A stretch of 64,000 bases of DNA from Dactylorhiza incarnata (Eukaryota; Streptophyta; Magnoliopsida; Asparagales; Orchidaceae): NCBI GenBank assembly GCA_033032865.1, contig JAWHQI010000019.1:14550001-14614000 (forward strand). Direction: 5' to 3'. Positions 56,115 through 64,000 of the stretch are shown here, piece by piece. Below the pieces are notes generated by a model that saw only the letters and a list, made by a program, of their open reading frames with translations, was not told the origin of the DNA and ran no database searches. Both the position numbers and the translations under genes were made by a program. Numbering within the stretch: the stretch's first letter is position 1; each line of letters begins with the position of its first letter.

Positions 56115-56479
56115 GGAACAGTGATGCCCTAGAAAAAGAGAGAGAAACGATCGAAAAAGAATCATGCCTAGCAATACAACAGTACAAGCGGCGGTAAAGA
56201 AGAAGGAAGAAATGAACAAAATGATCATTTTGCGTTCTTTAAGTTGCAGTCAAGCCACATCGACTGAGAAGTTTCTCTCAAGAAAAGTAGCCAGTCAACA
56301 TCCGGCAAAGCTAGAAAGCTTGAAGAAGATTTGCAGCATTCAGATTGAAAATCAGAAGCATCTCCTTTAAGTCAAGAAGCCAATCTCCATCAGGCAGAAG
56401 AAACAGTTTTCTTTACTGAAATCTCTTGTAAAGCTTACGGGCCTAGAACTTGTAAGATTTGTTCTCAGATCTGAGTGTC

Positions 56480-56850
56480 AAGCTTGAGGGCTTGAGATCT
56501 TCGAAGCTTGAGGGCTAGGGCAGAGGACTTGCGGGTCCAAACATGTCGAGCTTGCGGGCTCGGGTGCAGTGAAGGGGCTTGCGGGCCTAGGCTGCAGGCA
56601 AGACTTGCGGGTCTGCGTTGTGTAGGGCTTGATGGCCTGAGTGTCGAGCTTGCGGGCTCGGGTGCAGTGAAGGGGCTTGCGGGCCTAGGCTGCAGGAAAG
56701 ACTTGCGGGTCTGTGCTGTGTAGGGCTTGAAGGCCTGAGTGTCGAGCTTGCGGGCTCCGATGCAATGAAGGGGCTTGCTGGCCTAGGCTGTAGGGACTTG
56801 TGTGTCCGAGTTGTAAGGCTTGCGGGCCGGAGACATTGGCGGAGTTTGCC
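56480..56850 (+). repeat. GCTTGCGGGCC repeat array in E 5' LTR
   Basis: Units of about 20-24 bp (GAGCTTGCGGGCTCGGGTGC, GGCTTGCGGGCCTAGGCTGC, GACTTGCGGGTCTG) form a higher-order period of about 130 bp. Matched at 63075-63470 in the 3' LTR. Frames such as 56508-56723 are repeat-derived. Confidence 0.9.
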
Positions 56851-57032
56851 GAGCCTAGCACACCGCTAGGTAGGCGCAGAGGGAAAGAGGACTACTCAAG
56901 GCACCCTGTCTTGAGGAACCTCTATAAGTTCTTGCGTGCTTTCTGTGTTGTGCTATTCTAATCTATAGATCTATTAAACAGAAATCAAGAACACCAAAAT
57001 GGGTAACAAAAATAATTTGAAATACTGATACA

Positions 57033-57053
57033 CCCCCCCCCCCCCCCCCCCCC
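57033..57053 (+). repeat. Poly-C tract in E 5' LTR
   Basis: 21 consecutive C's at the place where LTR J has six (CACCCCCCTCTAGGTG). The 3' LTR has an even longer, once-interrupted tract at 63663-63691. Assembly or sequencing slippage could affect the exact length. Confidence 0.9.
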
Positions 57054-57088
57054 TCTAGGTGATAAGTCGACACCCAATAACTAACAAT

Positions 57089-57100
57089 TGGTATCAGAGG
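57089..57100 (+). other. Primer binding site (tRNA-iMet) of E
   Basis: TGGTATCAGAGG, three bases after the LTR end, differs from the standard tRNA-iMet site TGGTATCAGAGC at the last base only. Confidence 0.9.
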
Positions 57101-57166
57101 GATGCTGTTCAAATAAAGCTTAATCACTTGAACAGATCTGCTTGTGGGAGTCTACTTACTATAGCT

Positions 57167-58612
57167 ATGGAGTCAAGGCTAGCCGCCTGCTCCAGGGAGA
57201 ACTTTTCCCTATGGAAGGTGAGGGCAGAAATTTACATGGATGTTATAGATCAAAGGATGTTTCTGACCATTCGATAAGGGCCATATGTTATGGCCAAGGA
57301 ATCATCTGAAATGACTAAAGATGACATCATCCTAGTCAACTTGGACAAGGAAGCTAAGAGCATTCTAGCTGATGTAGTTGATACTTCTATATTTCAGCAA
57401 ATTGCTCACTGCACTACAGCCAAGGACATGTGGAACTCTCTAACAGTTCTCATGGAAGGATCATCAAGAGTTAGAAGCACTGCAGCTGATACGAAGATCA
57501 AAACCCTGAGTGATAGTGACTCAAGTTGGTCAGATGAAGAAGAGGAGACTCAGTTTGGACTGACTATCCTATCTGAGTCAGAGGAAGAAATCCAGGTTGA
57601 AGTCCCACCTGAACAAGTATGTATAAGAGCGACTTGCACATCAGAAAATGATGACTTGTCCGAGCCATATAATGGCCTTTTAGAAGAACTCAGAAAATTC
57701 AAATTACTCTGCAAGGAGCAAGCTGAAGAGATCTCAATTCTTCAAGCCAGAAACTCTGATCTCTCCGAAAAGGCAGAGAAGCTTACACTACACAATGCAG
57801 AGTTTTGCCAACTCAAAAAAGACTTCAATGCAAGCTCCAACCTTGACCTAATAAGCAAGTTTGGGAAAACTCTGAAGGCACTGATCGATAGCAGGGAGTT
57901 GTGCTACTCTCTAACCAAGGAGATTGTACTTCTAAAGAAGGATAGAACTCAAGCTGATCTCCTGAAGTCCAAGGGTAATAAAAGCAGGGGTATGAAGGAC
58001 AAAACCCCTGTCAGAAGAAGGTCAGCAATAAGCTTCTCCAAACCAGAGACCCCTCCTTCACTGGTAAATGCTTGTTGCCCGACTCAAAGAAGGGAGCAAA
58101 GATGTTTCAAAGAAAATGGATCAGGCAAACTCTATGAGAAGAAAGCAAACTTGGGAAAGGTAACCTCACCCTCCAACAGGAAAGCTGGGCAACCCTGTGG
58201 AGCAAAGAACATGGCAAACACCTCAATAGTTCCTCATGAAAAAATGATCACAAGGATGCATGGAGTTACTAAGTCTATACAAGAGCAGAGATCATTAAAG
58301 AAGACTAACTCCAGATGGAAAGCTGTGAATGATGATTGTGAACATCACACTCACAATCAGTAAAGATCAGTATCCTTCAAATATCCATATGCTCATACTC
58401 AAAAGACTCATCCTCACACATCCAACAAAAGAGGAAGATACAATAGGTTTGAATGTTGGTGCTGTGGAAAAACTGGGCACTTTGCAATTGACTGTTGGTA
58501 CAATCCAACTGTTCCAAGGGTAACAAATGCTAAACTTGCAAATAATCTCATTCATAATCACTATGCATATCCTGGAGCAATTAGATCCAGTATGACTTTT
58601 AAAGCTAACTGA
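57167..58612 (+). pseudogene. SIRE-like gag of element E
   Basis: The ATG at 57167 opens a frame MESRLAACSRENFSLWKVRA..., a normal copia gag start. It is broken by TAA at 57275-57277 and again by TAA at 58361-58363, but the same frame continues throughout. It contains IFQQIAHCTTAKDMWNSLTV (UBN2-type gag), then an abrupt change to an acidic block (SDSDSSWSDEEEE) and a long coiled-coil-like part (LLEELRKFKLLCKEQAEEIS). The CCHC knuckle is CWCCGKTGHFAIDC (58454-58495). After the stop at 58610 the bases still spell GPKATWVPKGL, usual just before copia protease. The middle of gag appears deleted at the same place as in F. Confidence 0.85.
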
Positions 58613-59050
58613 ATCCTAGGACCCAAGGCTACTTGGGTACCTAAGGGACTATAGTCTCATGTTGCAGGTAGTCCAAGTGCCCATCAAAAGTAAATATGGG
58701 CCTTGGACAAGGTGGTTGTTCTGACCCATAGGCAGAACAACAAAGTCTGTTTACTAATGAACTTCGTGCATGTCATCCTACTAAATGGGGTCTAAAAAGC
58801 TGTCGTCAGCTAATAAGTTTTGGAATCTATATCGTCGATACAAAAAGTTGTTACGACGACACAATAGACGTTACGACGACAATGGATCGAGCTGGACGAA
58901 TGCGCATCCAAGAATCATTTCGAAGATAATATGCGGTATCGTCAGAATAAAAACAAGCTATTTATCACAGCACTGGATCGGTCAATCAGAGCCATCAGAT
59001 CGTTTTTCATCAATGCAGTCGAAGGTATGCGCCCCTTCACCTACTTGCAC
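58613..59050 (+). other. Gag to extra-gene junction of element E
   Basis: Where pol is expected there are only about 440 bp, with stops in all frames apart from short reads. Nothing resembling protease, integrase, RT or RNase H is seen. Positions 58798-58920 are rich in CGTCG/ACGACG words like those in the LTR. The pol deletion junction probably lies between about 58700 and 58800. Confidence 0.6.
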
Positions 59051-59058
59051 TATAAATA
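59051..59058 (+). promoter_or_regulatory. Candidate internal promoter (TATA box) of element E
   Basis: TATAAATA in CACTATAAATAGAGTG lies about 110 bp before the ATG at 59167, with a C/T-rich leader (CTCTCTCGATCTAGATC). The spacing and leader look like an ordinary plant core promoter for the following gene. Confidence 0.6.
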
Positions 59059-59166
59059 GAGTGAATGCTTAAGAATAAAAATTACGCGCTCGTTTGCCCC
59101 AAACTACTCCGTCGCCAAACCACTGCTCAATCTCCAACGTGCTGCCCTCTCTCTCGATCTAGATCA

Positions 59167-61478
59167 ATGGCTCCCAAGAAAGAAGAAGAAATTTCTGGTT
59201 GCGAACTTCAGCGTGGAGGATTCAACTCGTGCTCGGACGAAGTTAGATCAGTGAAAGGGCTTCTAGAATCTGCCGGCCTAAAATATCTGCTGTGCGAGCC
59301 CTCAGTTCTTCTTCACCGGGAACTGACGGAGTTCTTCGCTGAAGCTCGACTAAACCATTCTGAAACTCAGATAAAATCGGTCGTAGCCGGGAAGAAGGTC
59401 AAAATATCAGTCAAGAACCTTAGAAAGGCACTCCATCTGCCAAGAATTAAAGGGGAAGAGGAAGAAGAGCTGACCACGGAGGATATCTCGACCAGCTACT
59501 CCTGGTGCGGCCATATCGGGAAGACCTACGGGTCAATTAAGAGAAATGAGTTTAACCAAAAAGGAAAATTGCTAGCAGATATCGTTGGGAAGGTACTGCT
59601 ATGCAAACCTGGGTTGCATGACCGAATCTCCAAGGAGATGTTTGTCGTCATGGCCCGAATAATTTTGACCAAGAAGACCGACTGGAGAGGTTTTCTCTTC
59701 CAAAGAATGAAGAGCACCCTGAGAACCCCCTCCTATGGAAGAATACTATCCCTCTTCCTTCTAAATACCCAGGGTGAGGTACTTCATAAGGGAATGGGAG
59801 TCCCCCTACACTACTCCAAGAGACTGGATGCAAAGATGTTAGATCGATGGGATAGTTCTATCCCCAAACCATCATCTGATGTCCCGCCTGCTCCAAAGAA
59901 ACAAAAGAAACAAGCAACCCCAATAGATCTCTCGAAAAAAGAAGATTCCTCAAGCAGTTCTAATGACAGACCCTCACCCCCACACCATCCTGCTCCATCC
60001 GAAGGTGAGACATCTACTCGAGGAAACGCTTCTGTATCAACTCCTGAACCTGCTCCCAAAGAGGTTGTTGAAGAAGAAAGAGACCACAACTTGGGGAGTG
60101 AGCCTATTGAGGGGGAGTCACAATTCGGGGGCTCAGCCCAAGATGATGAGGTGATCCATGGGGAGCTCCCAGCTGGAGGCTCACACCAAGAGGATGCTCA
60201 AGTTGAGGGGGAGACCCGTCTAGGGTACTTGCCCTAGAAGATCAAGGGAATGTGCCCTCTACCCCAGAAGATCGAGGAACTGTGCCTGAGCCCATGGAAG
60301 ACCTCACTCTCTCAGACGGCAGAGAATTAATCATAGCGAGTAAGATTTTGCTCACATCTCCAAGTAAGACACTGCGAGAGGTTTCCAAGGGGAAGGCTAA
60401 GGTTACAGTCCACATTAGTGAAGAATCATCTGAAGACGTCTCTGAAGAAGCTCAACAAGGAAAAGAGGATGAAGAAGAACAAGCTGCTAAGCCATCCTCG
60501 GCTCAGTCGGGTTCTCTCTTTCACATGATATCATCCCTTCTAACTGCTCAGCAGAAACAACTGGAAACTTTTGTTGTAAAGATAGTGGATGATCTAAGAA
60601 AGGAGATGAAGGCATAAATAAAGGGAGTTGAGAGGGACATTCTTCATCTCAACACCCAATGTTCCCACTTCTACACCCTGGCAGCTCCAGCAAAAGAAAA
60701 GATGGGTGAAGAAGTCAACAAAGTGGGACATCAAACCCACAAGATCCTGACTAATTAAGTAACATTCTCAAACAATGTGGACTATGCTTTTGAACAGATA
60801 GAAACAGGTGCCACCAATAACAGGAATCAAATTCTGAATAGGGTCAATGAGAATGCTCATACATTAGATACCCATATGCTTGAAGTAAGAAACAATTTAG
60901 ATATGACTGAACAACATCTGCATGAACAGCAAACTCTAGTCAGAGAAGCTCTTGAGGAATGGGTGATTGAACAAGTCCTAAAGTGGGATAATGAGATAAT
61001 AAATGTCGGATCCCATCAAGCGATGTGGATCGCAAATCAAGTAAAGCAGACAATGCAAAAAAACCCATCAGTATATGAGGCTACCAACCTTTCTGAAAGC
61101 ACTGACTCTGTAGAATACGACATAGAATTCGGAGAATCCACATCCTCCAAGAAAAGAAAGAGAATTCAAAGTAACAAGTATAGGTAGAAGAGACTAAGGG
61201 AAGTTGAGTTGGGTCCACAATCAGGAAGGTGGAGTCCAGTCTCAAGAGAAATCATAACAGTATCGTGGATACAGTTTGGATACCCTCAAGAGAACAATCA
61301 CAGGGTATATCAGTCAATTGAATGTGACAAGCATCTGAAACAGTTGGAAAGGAGGAAGAATCATAAACAAGCATTCCCACAGGGTCCTCCTCCCTCTCCT
61401 AAGAAGATTCCAATGCCCATCAACTATTATCAGAGGAAAAAGCAGAAAGCCAAAGGGACGAGCAGTAGCAGACACTGA
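59167..61478 (+). pseudogene. Extra gene of element E, plant-transposon-protein-like with coiled coil
   Basis: The ATG at 59167 (MAPKKEEEISGCELQRGG) follows the TATA box. The first ~230 residues (SVLLHRELTEFFAEARLNHS, VVAGKKVKISVKNLRKALHL, GKLLADIVGKVLLCKPGLHD, SKEMFVVMARIILTKKTDWR) resemble the 'putative plant transposon protein' domain found in many plant repeats. A Pro/Ser/Glu-rich linker follows. A one-base shift at about 60200-60235 moves the frame to ALEDQGNVPSTPEDRGTV. It then runs through an acidic stretch, a helical part (MISSLLTAQQKQLETFVVKI; VNENAHTLDTHMLEVRNNLD) and a basic end (PPPSPKKIPMPINYYQRKK) to the stop at 61478. In-frame stops lie at 60615, about 60757 and 61185. No membrane segment is seen. 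Function unknown. Confidence 0.7.
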
Positions 61479-61713
61479 AGAGCACTTAATTAAAATCTAA
61501 ATTAGAATGGGGCAAATGAATGCTAACTTTCATTTATGAACATTTAATCTATTTATGTGCCTGGTGTTTTGTTTCAAGAACATTAATTCTATTTTTGTGA
61601 TTGCTGCTTAATGTGATTGTTGCGTAATGTGATGTTATTATCTGAAATGTTAAATCTTTATGTGTGGCATTTATCAAGGAGGTAAGTTAGCACTTCTTCA
61701 AATAGGGGAAGAT
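61479..61713 (+). other. 3' untranslated region and polypurine tract of E
   Basis: AT-rich, without a gene. AAATAGGGGAAGAT at 61700-61713 abuts the 3' LTR and is the polypurine tract. Confidence 0.85.
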
Positions 61714-63726
61714 TGTTGGGAACAGTGCTCAGCAGTGTTCCTGATTTGAAGAAGTATTCAGCTCAATGATAAGTGCAAGTTGTATTTAATGTCATATCTA
61801 GTTCATGCTTGCAGAGATGAGACAATATGTCCAGTACTTCAATAACATGCCTAAGTATAACATCGTCGAAAAAGGCTGGACATATCATCGACAAGAATAG
61901 GCACATCGTTGAAATGATGAGTAAAACATAGAAGAATGGTTGTGTCTGATGTCGTCGAAAAGGCTCAAGCATGTCATCGACAACAATAGACGTATCATCG
62001 ACAATAACAGATGTATCATCGACAACAACAGGCATATTGTCAAGAATATGCAGATCAAGGCAAAATGGTGATATCGTTGTGACATCTACACGATGCTATC
62101 AGAATGTTAAGATAAAGAAGAAGACTCAAAGATGTCGACAATATCATCGACAAGAAGCCTTGACGTTGATAAGGCTAAGGAAGAACAGATATCGTCGAGA
62201 AGAAGCCTTGTCATCAGAAAGGCTAAGTGAGACTGATGGCGATTGACATCGTCGTAAAGAAGGCGTGACATCGAGAAGACTGAAGAAGGTCATTTGAAGA
62301 CAAGCAGTTGCTGAAGTATAGTCTGTCGACATGATATCATTCATATCGTCAACAAGATAAGGTGGTCTAAGCGACATCGTGCAGACAAGGAGTTCTCGCC
62401 GATATCAGTTTGATGACTTCGTGTCATCTTAAGCTCAAAAGGAGAAGTGATGTCCAGTATCGTCGAGATATCACTATCTGATGAAGAATTGAAGAAGAGA
62501 CTAGTTCAAGTCATCGACAAAGTCTTGTCGTCGAGATATTATCCATGTCGGCGTAACAATGGAAATATCGTCGAGACAAATTCAAAATTAGCCGGACGCG
62601 CTGTCAGCATTTAATGCCGCCGCTTGATTGTCCAATCAGTGCATGATCTTGAGGGATGGTCGTCTGACAGTAAAGGACATCATATGTGACCGTTATGTGG
62701 GACATCCGTCCTATAAAAGGGAATAGTGATGCCCTAGAAAAAGAGAGAAAGAAACGATCGAAAAAGAATCCTGCCTAGCAATACAACAGTACAATCGGCG
62801 GTGAAGAAGAAGGAAGAAATGAACAAAATGATCATTATGTGTTCTTTAAGTTGCAGTCAAGCCACATCGACTGAGATGTTTCTCTCTATAAATGTAGTCA
62901 GTCAACATCTAGTAAAGCTAGAAAGCTTGAAGAAGATTTGCACCATTCAGATTGAAAATCAGAAGCATCTCCTTCAAGTCAAGAAGCCAATCTCCATCAG
63001 GAAGAAGAAACAGTTTTCCTTACTGAAATCTCTTGTAAGGCTTGCGGGACGAGAACTTGTAAGATCTATTCTCAGATCTGAGTGTCAAGCTTGAGGGCTT
63101 GAGATCTGCGAAGCTTGAGGCTTGAGATTTGCGAAGCTTGAGGGCTAGGGCAGAGGACTTGCGGGTCCAAACGTGTCGAGCTTGCGGGATCGGGTGCAGT
63201 GAAGGGGCTTGCAGGCCTAGGCTGTAGGCAAGACTTGCGGGTCTGTGCTGTGTAGGGATTGAGGGCCTGAGTGTCGAGCTTGTGGGCTTGGGTGCAGTGA
63301 AGGGGCTTGCGGGCCTAGGCTGCATGCAAGAATTGCGGGTCTATTCTGTGTAGGGCTTGAGGGCCTGAGTGTCAAGCTTGCGGGCTCGGGTGCAGTGAAG
63401 GTGCTTGCGGGCCTAGGCTGCAGGGACTTGCGGGTCTGAGTTGTAAGGCTTGTGGGCCGGAGACATTGGTGGAGTTTGTCGAGCCTAGCACACTGCTAGG
63501 TAGGCGCAGAGGGAAAGAGGACTACTCAAGACACCCTGTCTTGAGGAACCTCTATAAGTTCTTGCGTGCTTTCTGTGTTGCGCTATTCTAATCTATAGAT
63601 CTATTAACCAGAAATCAAGAACACCAAAAGGGAGAACAAAAATAATCAGAAATACCTATTCACCCCCCCACCCCCCCCCCCCCCCCCCCCCTCTCTAGTT
63701 GATAAGTCGACACCCAATAACTAACA
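61714..63726 (+). repeat. Element E 3' LTR
   Basis: 2013 bp, colinear with the 5' LTR, including TATAAAAG (62712-62719), the GCTTGCGGGCC array (63075-63470) and the long C tract. It ends AACTAACA, followed by GACGG. Confidence 0.93.
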
Positions 63727-64000
63727 GACGGTGGGTCAGGTTGATCTCTGGAGGGGCTGGAAAGGTGGAATGTTTTGGTGCTGGAGTGCTCCAGATCAAT
63801 TCCGCTGTCGGGCTCTCATAGACGGTGGGTCAGGTTGATCTCTAGAGAGGCTGGCAAGGTTGAAAATTTTTGCGCTGGAGTGCCCCAGGTCGATTCCGCT
63901 GCCGGGCTCTCATAGACGGTGGGTCAGGTTGATCTCTGGAGAGGCTGGAAAATAAGCTATTCATGTTAAGGGGCTCGGTTCGCCAAATCTCTCTAAGGCC
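63727..64000. repeat. Tat (I) tandem repeats, third part, and window end
   Basis: Three more ~90-bp units of the I array (GGGTCAGGTTGATCTCTGGA) continue to about 63949. The final ~50 bp (AATAAGCTATTCATGTTAAG...) is different and unassigned. The array may continue the 3' region of I towards its LTR beyond the window. Confidence 0.85.

Larger units (their letters stand above)
55109..57086 (+). repeat. Element E 5' LTR
   Basis: 1978 bp. TCGTCGA/TCATCGAC motifs are spread over 55255-55960. TATAAAAG at 56107-56114 marks the promoter. A GCTTGCGGGCC repeat array (56480-56850) follows. A run of 21 C's (57033-57053) before CTCTAGGTG lies 30 bp from the end. Confidence 0.93.
55109..63726 (+). mobile_element. 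Element E: SIRE-like copia element with gag and extra gene, no pol
   Basis: LTRs 55109-57086 and 61714-63726 start TGTTGGGAACAG and end AATAACTAACA. The flanks are a perfect GACGG duplication (55104-55108, 63727-63731). A tRNA-iMet primer site follows the 5' LTR and AAATAGGGGAAGAT precedes the 3' LTR. The 4.6-kb interior carries a copia gag (57167-58612) and a second long reading frame (59167-61478). No protease, integrase, RT or RNase H motif can be found. The LTRs differ by a few percent (three changes in the first 60 bp). The element would depend on proteins from a relative. Confidence 0.93.

Overview
The window is nuclear DNA of a flowering plant, from gene-poor repeat-rich chromatin. Nearly every base belongs to nested LTR retrotransposons of plant-specific lineages. 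These are a chromodomain-bearing Tekay/Del type (Ty3/gypsy), Athila and Tat types (Ty3/gypsy), and SIRE/Maximus-like Ty1/copia. Supporting signs are long TG...CA LTRs, primer sites for tRNA-iMet or tRNA-Asp, polypurine tracts, 5-bp target-site duplications (TSDs), and decayed gag-pol reading frames. I see no convincing host gene, tRNA, rRNA or CRISPR array. The species cannot be named from the sequence.

Left half, 1-30881. Tekay-like element A (+) has a 5' LTR remnant (2535-4372), a decayed gag-PR-RT-RH-INT-chromodomain (22300-26883) and a 3.9-kb 3' LTR (26966-30881). A SIRE-like LTR piece J (1335-2534) sits inside its 5' LTR, and J is interrupted by a minus-strand Tekay-like LTR K (1-1334). 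The A leader is split by Athila-like element B (minus strand, 4521-22278, TSD GTCTT). One LTR of B is split by a short non-autonomous Athila-like element C (+, 6324-12336).

Middle, 30882-50982. Copia-like element F (minus) has the layout partial internal - LTR - gag-only internal - LTR (31079-35557). Next come a plus-strand accessory gene region with visible introns (35558-38252), a tandem-repeat tract (39080-39830), and Tat element G with gag-pol on the minus strand (39767-44680) and a probable 5' LTR (44702-45524). A second Tat element H (minus, about 45580-49534) follows, then a SIRE-like LTR fragment L (49556-49870) and a third Tat fragment I (+, integrase 49870-50690, then its 3' repeats).

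Right part, 50983-64000. The 3' repeats of I received two later insertions. One is Athila-like D (50983-54882, TSD GCCCC, large internal deletion). The other is copia-like E (55109-63726, TSD GACGG, both LTRs complete). E has no pol. It carries a gag and a second long reading frame preceded by its own TATA box.

How the parts relate: the autonomous elements (A, B, G, H) are all broken, while C, E and F are non-autonomous and would need proteins supplied in trans. The most unusual cross-cutting signal is that the LTRs of at least six otherwise unrelated elements carry arrays of one short palindromic motif (TTCGTCGAA or TCGACGA).
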